Assembly: GCA_007922225.1 (NCBI GenBank)
Contig: ML679963.1
Location: forward strand, 1,283,717 to 1,347,716
Source of the DNA: Emydura subglobosa
Taxonomy: Eukaryota > Chordata > Testudines > Chelidae
Length of the DNA: 64,000 nt
Direction of reading: 5' to 3'
Shown here: piece by piece, positions 54,961-64,000 of the stretch
Layout: each line of letters begins with the position of its first letter
Numbering within the stretch: the first letter of the stretch is position 1
Notes under the pieces: model-generated
Told to the model about the DNA's origin: nothing
Database searches by the model: none
Seen by the model: the letters and a program-made list of their open reading frames with translations, nothing else
Translations under genes and position numbers: made by a program

Positions 54961-55565
54961 CCGTCTCCAACTGGTTTTTGGAGAAAGAACTAGAGGCGAT
55001 TCACAGCAGGGCAGTGAGACTGATCAAGGGCTGGCGAGAGTTGAAAGGTTGGGTTTGGTGGCATGCTAATGAATGCTAATGAATGGTCTGGAGAAGGTAG
55101 CTGGTGAGTGTCTCTTCTCCATAACACACCATCACAGGGCCAGTAACTAAGATTAAAAGGTAGAAAGCTCAAAGCTGATACAAGGAAATATTTTTCCACC
55201 AACGGGAATTGGAGGGTGGGCCTCATTGTCACAGGGTGTCACAGGGTGACAGGAGTTGTACAAGATTCGAAAAGGGACTAGACACTGCCATGGACAATAA
55301 GGCTACCCGGGGTTATGGTGGTTAAAGCCAAGGTCAGTTGAGGAAGGGATATTGAACCCTATGATGCAGATTAAGAGTAAGCCAATCTCCAACTCTCAGA
55401 GCCCAGGAGGAGATCTAATGTAAATGGCAGATTATCCCCCATCTGCCTGCTGGTGGGTTCTTGCTCCTTCCTCTGAGGTATCTGGTGCTGGCCGCTGTCA
55501 GAGACAGGATACTGGGCTAGGTGGACCCTGCATCTGATCCAGTCTGGCAGTTCTATGCGCCTAGA
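54960..55565 (+). mobile_element. CR1 LINE 3' end
   Basis: Contains GCAGTGAGACTGATCAAGGG, AGGAAATATTTTTCCACC, AAAGGGACTAGACACTGCCA and a terminal ACTGGGCTAGGTGGACC followed by CTGATCCAGTCTGGCAGTTC, the canonical CR1 3' end in plus orientation. Coding sequence is only residual. Confidence 0.85.
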
Positions 55566-56949
55566 TGATTGAGGGCAGGTGCAGAGCCAGGACTGCGAGG
55601 TTCAGGCACTCCCAGGGGTGATGGGAAAGAAAGAGCACGCCTGCTTTATGTCAGGCTTTACTAGGATTTCTCAGGCCTTTCAGTGCTGCAGACAGACAGT
55701 GATGTGCCCGGAGCAGAGGTGGGTCCTGCTGTGACACGTCATCGACCGTTTTCCAGACGTTAAGAAATGCACCTGTCGGGGCCCTGGCTGTTCTGAGGCA
55801 CAGGGGAGCTGGGAGCAGCACACGGGGAGCAGCCACGCGGCCAGTCTCTCGTGCTCCACGTGGGGTTGGGGCTTCCTGCCACTTCTCCTCAATCTCTGTA
55901 GGAAGATGAAGCTCTGGCACAGCACGGCCCAGGTGGGCCTGGGCTCAGAACTGACCTCAGAGCCCCTTGCACTGCTGGGTCCTAAGTCTCGGGGCTTGGG
56001 TTCCGGTGAGTTCTCCTCCTCGTTGCCACTAGATGGGGGCGGTGGAACGTGGTCTGAAGTGGCAGCTGATCTGCTCCCAGCCGCACCTGGTCTCTGGCTC
56101 TGTCCAGTCCCTCCATTATAACGGCTCCCAACTGGAGAGAAACACCAGCAGTCAGCAGAGTTGTGGGGCCTGTGGCTTCTCACAGGTTCCATCCCGAGTC
56201 CCTCTGCCCATGCAGCTCAGGCCTGCCCTTAGCGTGTGTGTGTGGAGGGGGGGAGCGCCAGCCTTACTTCTCTCCCCGTGCCCCTGCAGACCATTTCCCC
56301 ATACCTGGCCAATCCTTTCCCACTGGAGCTCGTGATGTACCTGGTGCCAGGGCCGCTCCTGGCATTACCCCCTTCACTGACACAGCTTGTCCCCATGGCC
56401 CTAAGGTGACGGGGAGAGGTGTCCTGAGCCCCCTCCCCTAATATCGGCCTGTGCAATGCCACAGGGAGGCAATGGGCATATTCACGGGGTTGCCCCTTCC
56501 CCTGCAGGACAGCAGCAAGCTGGAACCATCAGCGGGCACAGACCATGGGGGTGGAGCCCAGATTGCAGGCACAGTATGGAGCATCGGCCAGGATCAGAAC
56601 ACTGGGCCTCCACGCCTGAGGGTGCCCTGCCTCTGGCAAGAACCCAGCCCTGTGCTTCAAGGAGAGGCAGAAAACCCCTGTAATGCACCTGGCCAGCCGT
56701 TGGCTGCTGCGCACGGGCTGCGAACCCTGTGGTAATCAGCTTACACCTGGAGCAGGGCTCAGAGGCAGCTTACTGTGCCCCCCAGCCACACGTGCCTGGG
56801 GAGGCTACCCTACCTAGGGCTAGCAGGACCAGGCCTGGGACAGAGCCACTGCTGCTGCTCTGGGGGTCAGGGGTGACTTGACCATGGGCGATAAGGACCT
56901 ACCTGGGGACAAATGGCTGGCAATGGGCTCAGGGCTCGCAGAGGAGGGT

Positions 56950-57220
56950 CTAACAGGAGCCAGTGGCTGGACGTTGAAGCTAGACAGATTGGGACTGGCC
57001 CTAAGGTGTAGATTTGTATTGGTGAGAGTCATTAACCACTGGAACAACGTACCAAGGGCCAGGCGGATTCTGCAGCACTGGCCATTTTTGACTCAAGACG
57101 GGCTGTTTTTCTAAGCGCTCTGCCCTAGGGATTGCTGTGGGGAGCTGTCTGGCTGTGCTCTACAGGGGGTCAGACTAGCTGAGCACAAGGGTCCCTTGTG
57201 GCATTTGATTGAATGTAGGA
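56950..57220 (+). mobile_element. CR1 LINE 3' end, second copy
   Basis: GGTGAGAGTCATTAACCACT, GGAACAACGTACCAAGGG, a TTTTTGACTCAAGACGGG block and CAGACTAGCTGAGCACAAGG then GTCCCTTGTGGC follow the 3' order of another CR1 subfamily (cf. AATGGTCCCTTCTGGC). Plus orientation; 5' truncated. Confidence 0.8.
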
Positions 57221-59274
57221 ATCTGGTTTCTTCGCTGTTAACCCTTCCCTTCCAGAGTGCTGTCCTGTGACACAAGGACATGCAGCCTCCACCCAGCCGC
57301 ACCAGCTGGACAGTTTGCCTGGGTCTCCGCATCGGATTGATAGCAAGGATCAGCCCCACCCAGAGCCTGTGGGGAGCGCCCCACAGCCCACCCGAGGGTG
57401 GCATTTTCCTTCTCAGGTAAGAATAGGGTGACTCCCCCTGGCCCCAGCCCAGCCTCTCTGAGGTGAATTCCTCTCCTTTGTGTGCAGCTGCCCCACACCC
57501 TTGCTGGGTCTCTCCTGGCCCTGCAGGGGCTGTGCTGGTGTCTGCCATTGTCCAGAGGTATCCCAGGAATGCAATGAAAAGAGGCGCCAGCTCCTGGGAA
57601 AGCACAAAGCCGACAGCCCAGCCTCCCTCTGTCACCACACAACAAACAGGCTGGGCCTCAGGGCAGTCAAGGCAATGCACCAAGCCAGCCAGCCAGCGTG
57701 CCCACCCGACGTCCCAGAGGGGCACCCTCCTTTGGTACTGCTACCACCCAGCCGGTGCTGGGACCAGCTAGTGGCAGACAGACAGACAGCCCTCAGTCCC
57801 CTGCTGTGGTCCTGGTTCAGTGGCTCAACGGGGTGCTGAGTGCAGACCCTGTGGCTGAGGCTGGGTGGTGCAATGTTTATCTCAAAGCCATGTGGCTCAG
57901 AACAAGGCTCTCCTATCTGGGCAGCCCTGCCTCAGAGCCCTGCCGGCTCAGGCAGGCTTTGGGCCAGCTCCTTTGGCATGTAATCACTGCCCGTTCTGCC
58001 CTGCCCTGGCTGCATCTTTGGACCTGCTATCAGCCTGGCATGCCTGATTCGAACCTCTGCGCAGGCCCCTCCACATCCCCCTGCTCCCCAGAGCGGCAGG
58101 AGGTGCTGGCAGGCCTGTCAGTTTGCTCTCTCTGTTTGCAAAGGCTCCAGAGACTGCAGCGAGTTACAGATTAACTCCCTTCTTCCTCTGGAGTCTCTGA
58201 GTGTGGGGGCTGGGGAGGGGATCCCCTGGGATCCAGGCAGCGGGGTCTCAGGGTGGGGCAGGTTAGGGAGTCCCAGTTTCCCAGCCGGAGTAACCGTTCT
58301 GCGTGGTGGATGGGGCAGGCTGGGCTAATCTGTTCTCTCTCTGGCCTCCCAGAAGCAAATGTTCCCCCCCTCAACCTGCTGGCGTTTCTTGACTTCCAGA
58401 TGCCGTGTCTCGAGGCTGGGGCTCCAGAGCCTGTTGTGTGGGGAAGAGACCTGCCTTCCTCCCACTCCCCGCTGATGCTCAAGGGCCCCTGGCTGGGGCT
58501 CCGCAGCACACAGGACAAAGGCCTGTGCCACCCACTTGAAGCTTGGAGAGCGAGGCACTGACCGTTCCTGACGAATTAACTGCAGCCCCCTTGCTCCCCT
58601 TTCCCTTCGCTGCCCATTAATCCCCCTCTCCCGTCCTCTGGGGCATTCCCACTGGGATGGGGCGGTGTCTGCATAGCAGAGTTCTCACCAGCTGACTGAT
58701 TGCCTGCTGCCCACCTCCCTGCCCCCCCCAAGGGAGTGTAGTGCCACCATGCCTAAGGTGCACTCCTGTCACTCTACCTCGGTGAGAGGGGAATGTGCCC
58801 AGGCCAGGAACGTCCATCCCATGCACCTTCATGGCATGGAGGACAGAGGGAACAGAGTCTGGAGGTGACTTGCATTAACACCATGGAATGTGGAGAAAAA
58901 GGGCTCTTCACGGGCCCCGGTGTCCCAGCAGCCTGCCATTGCTGTCCTGTGCTGCCTGTCTGAGCGTCCAGGTCTGCTGAATCACCCATCCTGGGGCCTG
59001 ACTCTTGTCCTCTTGGTGCTGCCAGCAGGAGCAGCCCCAACAAACCACCTGCTCCAGCCCACCTCCCATCTGGGGCCTGCCCGGCTCCCTGCTCAGGAAG
59101 GTAAGTGGGGATCTTGCTCTAACATGGCCAGAGGAACCTCCATGCTGATAGGAGCAATAAACTAACAGACACAGCTATCATGACTAACAACCCAGCCTGC
59201 TGCAGGAGCCTCTGGGCACTGCTGCGAGCTGACTATTTACTACGACTCCATTGCCGCAGCCCATGCTGTGCCCT

Positions 59275-59405
59275 TCGTCCAGCCTTTCCCCTGGGCTGAC
59301 AGAGGCAAAGTGACCGGCCCAAGGTCACACAGCAACTTAGGAGAAGGGTCAGGAACAGAACCCAGGAATCCGGGGTCCCAATTTCCTCACATAAGCCAGT
59401 AGACC
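59275..59405. repeat. MIR-like SINE fragment
   Basis: GCAAAGTGACCGGCCCAAGG then TCACACAGCAACTTAGG and GAACAGAACCCAGGAATCC follow the MIR/CORE-SINE core order closely. Confidence 0.65.
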
Positions 59406-60083
59406 AGAAGTGCTCCCACCCCACAGCTCAGCACATCCTGCTCTGGGACAGGCCTCGGCAGGCCACGGCAGTGACAGCACCTCCCCGCAGGCCCAGCCAC
59501 AGCATGCAGATGCCCTAGAAGGGGTGACTGCTGCTAAGACTGGAGGTTTTGGACTCAGCTACCTACTGGGCCAAGCCAAGCACCTTGTATGGGGCCAGAG
59601 CAGGGGGACTTTGCCTGTCACGGCCCCAGTCCCTTGGGTGTCATCTGTACCTAGCATTTTCTGGCTCTGTCTGGGCAGGGTTGTCTGTCTCTAGCAGGAG
59701 AGGCAGGTAGAGCCCAGGCTGTTGGGACAAGGAGGCAGGCTGACGTTTACACTGCTGCCTTTGTCTCGAGAACAAAGACTCTCTCACCCAGCCGTCAGCC
59801 ACTCCTTCCCTCCACGGCTGCTAATCACCCCAGAGGCGCACGGCAATTAACTGAGATTAAAGGGACCTAGCAATTTACAGCTCTGGCTGCATTCAGAGGG
59901 TGACTGGGCCCAATAAAGAGTCATTTAATTAGTTGGGAAGGCAGTGAGTGGGTGTGATGGCCAAAGAATTGGAGCTGTCACCCTGTGCTGAGCAGCCCGG
60001 CCCTGGCGGGAGAGCAGACAGGAATTCACACTGAATTACAGACCCACTGGACGCCTGGGGGCACTGGCAGAGTAACTCCCAGG

Positions 60084-60197
60084 TATGGTGACAAAGTGTG
60101 AAAAATCGGACAGGGGATGGGGAGTAATAGGCGCCTATATAAGAAAAATCCCCAAATATCGGGACTGTCCCTATAAAATCAGGACATCTGGTTCCCT
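60084..60197 (-). repeat. Short MITE ('gtcccgatttt' family)
   Basis: On the minus strand it reads ACCAGATGTCCTGATTTTAT, AGGGACAGTCCCGATA, TTCTTATATAGGCGCC, then a CCCCTGTCCGATTTTTCACA block ending near GTCACCATA. I know this order from a small inverted-repeat element (GGTGACCAGA ... TCTGGTCACC) common in turtles. Ends are degraded. Confidence 0.7.
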
Positions 60198-61179
60198 ACT
60201 CCCAGGACAGCTCCCACCCAAGGCTCTCTCACAGGGGTTGGCAGTCTAGGAGCAGGAGCTCTGTCTACCTCACCGTGTCCTGGATGCTCACTAGGTCTGG
60301 TGCTGCGGGCTGGGTGTCACTAGGTGTGTGTGGGGACAGTTCCAGGGCCTCACTGAGTGGGGAGCCCAGTGCCTGGACCCAAGACTCAGGTAGCATGAGG
60401 GGGAGCCTAGCGCCAGGCCTCAGGGATCCAGGCAGGGTGAGGGGATGCCCAGTGCCAGGGTGGGTTGGGAAACATTAGGGCATGACTCATAATGGCACCG
60501 TGGCTCAGCAGCCCCTGCAGACGAGCTGTTCTGTAAGCAAGCCAGAGGGAGCGTGCCTGGGCCTGCCGTGTATGCAGTGCTGCCAGCTCACACCATCTTC
60601 TCATGAGTCTCATGATAATCATTGCTTTCCTTAAAGCCCCAGCTTCTGGAGTCAAGTGGACATGTGCATAGGCAGAGTTTGACGTAGTAATTTGGGGGGG
60701 CAAAGCCAGGACCCTGGCGGCAGCAGCAGCAGCTCCCTCTCACCTGGTCCCTGCTCCCAGCCTGCAGCTGCCCACCTCCTGCCAGGTCTCTGCTCCCAGC
60801 TGGTCCCGGCATAATTTCTGGGGGGCATTTCCCGCCATGCCACCCCAAACACCCATGGCTACGTGATGATTTCAGCCTTCCTTCTTAAAGAAAAAGTAAG
60901 TTTCTGGCCCTCCTGGCTGTGGAGAAAGGGTCAAAATGTGACCCGGGGCACCCTACGGCTCAGAAGCAGAAGGCGCATTGAAAGCACCCCACCGCTCTGC
61001 TTCGTACACAATCCCACCGTTTTAAAGCCAGTCTCGTGATTTCTGGTGAGCCTGACCCCTGCTTTTTAACGCCCTGGGTACAGAAGTCCGTTCCTGGAGA
61101 GAGGAGGCTGGGAGGACAGCCAGCTGCGCTCTGCACCACGGCGTGCACGGCGCTGTGCCCCATGCGGACCGGGGCTGGG

Positions 61180-61528
61180 GGCGATGGGCGCTGAGCAGAG
61201 GCGGGGCTGGGCGCGGGATGCCCCGGGGCAGCAGCTAGCCCGGTCCCGGTCTCGGTCCCGGTCCCCCCCGCCGCCTGACCCAGCACTCCTGCGCGATGTG
61301 CAGCGCCGGGCAGCAGCAGCCTCGGGCGGGGTGGGCCGACTGAGGGCCGGTCTCTGGTGACAGGTGCCCGCTTGACCGGGCGTCACATCGCGCACCAGCC
61401 GCGACCCCGCCCCCGGCGCAGCGCTCAGGCTCCCGAGAGCGGGGAACGCGCCGGAGGGTCCCTCCCCGGCCGCCGTAGCGGACCCCGGAAGTGTTTCCAT
61501 GGAGATAGGCGGGGCGGGGCTCGCGGGT
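61180..61528 (+). promoter_or_regulatory. NEK8: CpG-island promoter of NEK8
   Basis: CpG-dense sequence immediately upstream of the NEK8 start codon, with CCGGAAGTG (61486-61494), an ETS-type site, about 35 bases before the ATG, and GGGGCGGGGC (61510-61519). No TATA box. Confidence 0.65.
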
Positions 61529-61529
61529 G

Positions 61530-64000
61530 ATGGAGAAGTACGAGCGGATCCGGGTGGTGGGCAGAGGGGCTTTCGGGTGAGACACCCCCCTCCCGCGTGC
61601 CGGCATCGCCGGGCTCTCTCCCCTCTGGGGGGCAGGACACCCCCGAGCTGAGGCGCGGTACCATGGCGACGGACGCGGCGGCGCCCCGCCCTCCCCCCAG
61701 CCAATCAGGGGCCGCGAGATAGGCCATTTTACCGCTGAGGAAACTGAGGCACAGCCCTCACTGGCCTAGATGCACCCACAGCTCAGGGTTCAAGGCTGAG
61801 GCTGGAGCCCTGATTCATGGTGCTGTGCTGGAAACACGGCACATACTTCCCATTGCCGTGTGGGGGAGGAGGGGAAGTGGGGGGTCAGGCCCCCTGGAAT
61901 GGCTCCTCTGTCGCTTGTGCCCCTCACTGCTGCTGTTTTCCACCTCACACCACTCATTGTGGCTCTGGGCCTGGTCACTCCTTTCCTGGCCTAGGTACCT
62001 TCCACCCCCTGCCTTGCGTGGCTGGTCTCCCCTCTAATGCAGACTGTCCTTGCTCTGTGCTGTTGCAGAATAGTGCACCTGTGTCTGCGCAAAGCTGACC
62101 AGACGCTAGTGATCATTAAACAGATCCCTGTGGAACAGATGACGAAGGATGAGCGGCTGGCGGCACAGAATGAGTGCCAGGTGCTGAAGCTGCTGAATCA
62201 CCCCAACATCATTGAGTATTATGAGAACTTCCTGGAAGACAAGGCTCTTATGATTGCTATGGAATATGCACCAGGTGGGATGCTAATGGGCGGGGGGTGG
62301 AGTGATGGTATGAGCTGGCGAGACAGCTTCTTGAATTCCCCAATGTTTGCCCTCTGGCCATGCAACTGTAGGTGGATCTGGGTGAATAAGCCTCTTTAGG
62401 GACTGCCTGACTTAAATATTAGCAACTGAGTGGGTTGATTTTCAAGGCATCAGATAATCAAAAGCAGGGGGCTGAGTGCTCCGTGAAGGTGAGGAGAATC
62501 TAGCAATGTCCCTGGTACATAAGCCGGGACTGACTTTTGTTTGGCAAGGCTGTTTCCCTCTGAACAGGTGCTCACTCCTGTCCTTGTCAACCCCTATTTC
62601 CTTATCTTGAAGCATACTGCAGGTAACTGCTGTTGTAGAAATAGTGGGGAGGTAGGTCCCAAGGATAATTTAAGCAGGCTGTTGTTCAAAGGGACCTGGC
62701 CAAGTTCAAAATCCTATTGTTTAAAAATTTTTAAATACATGCATATTGTTAGCATTGCCAGCACTTATCCCAAGGGAAAGGATTTTTAAAATCTTTTTCA
62801 TCACTAATCTGTGTATTCCCTTCTGCTCTTCACTTAGGTTTTGTCAGTTTCACAGCTATTTGTTATCAGTTTCCCTTTTGGGTCCAGTCTTGGGGCTGCA
62901 GAGCAGCATGGAAAAGTGTAAATTCAAACAAACACAAGATTTGCCTGGCAATTTAAAATCAAGAAAACATTTATGTTAGGGTTTGTAAAACTGCTTACTA
63001 CAAAAGCTGAATTCTGGGCCTGCATTACGTGACAGGGCCCTTTTGAACACCATGTGGGTACTTAACCGGGGGAATTTCTCTATGCAGAACAGGCTTATCT
63101 TGTTCTCCCATTGATGTTTGCTTCCTGCCTGCTCTGATATGTATGGTTTTAGCATTTCTTTTTCCTGCTGAGCCCTGGAGGCAGCACTGCCCTTGATGGT
63201 GTGCTGTTAACTCCTCTGCTGCTGGTTCTGCATCCCCTGTGCCATGCTGCTGCTCTTCTCTTAACATGTAGAGACTAGGTGGTATGTTCCTCTGGTGCAT
63301 TGGACTTTGGCTGTACAGTAGAACCTCAGCATTACGAACACCTCGGGAATGGAGGTTCTTCGTAACTTTGAACAAAACGTTATGGTGGTTCTTTCAAAAG
63401 TTTACAACTGAACGTAGACTTAATACAGCTTTGAAACACCACTGTGCAGAAGAAAAATGCTGCTTTCCCTTTATTTTTTTAGTACTTTATGTTTAACACA
63501 GTACTGTACTGTATTTGCTATATTTTCCCCCTCTGCGGCTGCCTGATTGTGTACTTCTGGTTCCAAATGAGGTGTGTGGTTGACTGGTCATTGCATAACT
63601 TTGGTATTTGTAGCTCTGAGGTTCTATTGTACTTGGATCATTCAGCAGCAATTGTGTAGTTAAGTTACTGTGACACAATTCCATTACTTTTGTTTAAGCT
63701 TATGTCAGCCCTGGTAACCTTCCTTTGCTGATGGCCCTTCTGCCCTTTGCCATCCATCCCAGGTGGCACGTTGGCAGAGTTTATTCATAAACGTTGCAAC
63801 TCCCTGTTGGACGAAGACACCATCCTGCATTTTTTTGTGCAGATCCTACTGGCTCTTCATCATGTTCACAACAAACAGATCCTGCACCGTGACTTAAAGA
63901 CTCAGAACATTCTATTGGACAAGCACCGCATGATCGTCAAGATTGGAGACTTTGGCATCTCCAAAATCCTGAGCAGCAAGAGCAAAGCCTACACGGTGTG
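61530..64000 (+). CDS. NEK8: NEK8, NIMA-related kinase (5' part)
   Basis: NEK8 is a Ser/Thr kinase of the inversin compartment of primary cilia; mutations cause nephronophthisis and renal-hepatic-pancreatic dysplasia. Visible exons: 61530-61576, 62069-62274 and 63763 to about 63995 or the window edge. They encode residues 1-162 or so of the kinase domain: glycine loop GRGAFG (11-16), catalytic Lys33 in VIIKQI, the alpha-C Glu near 51 (QNECQVL), hinge MEYAPGGTL, HRDLKTQN (Asp128), and DFGIS (147-151). All catalytic residues are intact. The sequence stops at KAYT followed by GTGTG, so exon 3 either ends at 63995 with a GT donor or continues. The C-terminal RCC1 repeats lie beyond the window. 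The start has a good context (GTGATGG) and matches the family N-terminus MEKYERIRVVG. Confidence 0.97.
61719..61830. repeat. MIR-like SINE fragment in NEK8 intron 1
   Basis: CATTTTACCGCTGAGGAAAC followed by TGAGGCACAG is the highly recognisable MIR core (CATTTTACAGATGAGGAAACTGAGGC). It then decays. Confidence 0.7.
63316..63629. mobile_element. Non-autonomous Tc1-mariner/pogo (Tigger-like) MITE
   Basis: Starts CAGTAGAACCTCAG after TA (63314-63315) and ends CTGAGGTTCTATTG before TA (63630-63631). The termini are inverted copies with one mismatch, and the TA duplication is as expected for this superfamily. Length 314 bases, no transposase. Interior blocks (GAACAAAACGTTATGG; AACACAGTACTGTACTGTAT) are familiar from a turtle Tigger-like family. 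Lies in NEK8 intron 2. Confidence 0.9.

Larger units (their letters stand above)
57221..61180. other. Intergenic region upstream of NEK8
   Basis: No gene could be supported. Apart from a MIR-like fragment (59275-59405) and a MITE (60084-60197), one AT-rich block at 59820-59945 stands out from the GC-rich surroundings. Open frames on both strands are unrelated to anything I recognise. Confidence 0.55.

Noticed and set aside
55680..56192. 170-codon minus-strand frame upstream of NEK8
   Set aside because: No domain, adjacent frames also open, and it begins right after a CR1 3' end; likely chance.

Overview
The window looks like reptile nuclear DNA, most likely turtle. The evidence is spliced vertebrate genes, GC-rich promoter islands, CR1 LINE 3' ends, a Tx1-like LINE remnant, and short hAT, pogo/Tigger-like and 'gtcccgatttt'-type elements that I associate with turtle genomes. 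The species call is inference. Two assembly gaps occur: 400 N at 13183-13582 and 10 N at 54886-54895.

Gene order is the 3' end of SUPT6H (+), PROCA1 (-), an APRT-like phosphoribosyltransferase gene (+), RAB34 (-), RPL23A (+), TLCD1 (-) and the 5' part of NEK8 (+). Apart from the APRT-like gene, this is the order and orientation I recall for human 17q11.2 (SUPT6H-PROCA1-RAB34-RPL23A-TLCD1-NEK8). Exon borders were read by hand from conserved protein sequence and GT/AG sites. Exon lengths add up in frame: RAB34 259 aa, RPL23A 155 aa, TLCD1 250 aa, APRT-like 252 aa.

Region by region: 1-6735 holds the last five SUPT6H exons and 3'UTR, with a Tx1-like LINE remnant in the first visible intron. 6736-10690 is gene-free. 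10699-13700 is PROCA1, interrupted by the large gap. 13750-23500 is very GC-rich with no confirmed gene but one candidate plus-strand transcript. 23528-25920 is the APRT-like gene. 26460-35700 is RAB34, with a long 5' intron. 36690-38020 is a CR1 copy. 38390-42421 is RPL23A with two intronic box C/D snoRNAs, SNORD4 and SNORD42. 42440-50300 is intergenic with a hAT remnant. 50309-54523 is TLCD1, with a GC-AG intron and a hAT MITE. 54740-61500 is intergenic with two CR1 3' ends. 61530 to the end is the start of NEK8.

The genes do not form one pathway. They cover transcription elongation (SUPT6H), translation and rRNA modification (RPL23A and its snoRNAs), ciliary biology (RAB34, NEK8), membrane lipid composition (TLCD1) and two poorly characterised enzyme-fold proteins (PROCA1, APRT-like). 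The most distinctive observations are the extra APRT-like gene inside a conserved block and a PROCA1 that keeps a phospholipase A2 His-Asp pair.
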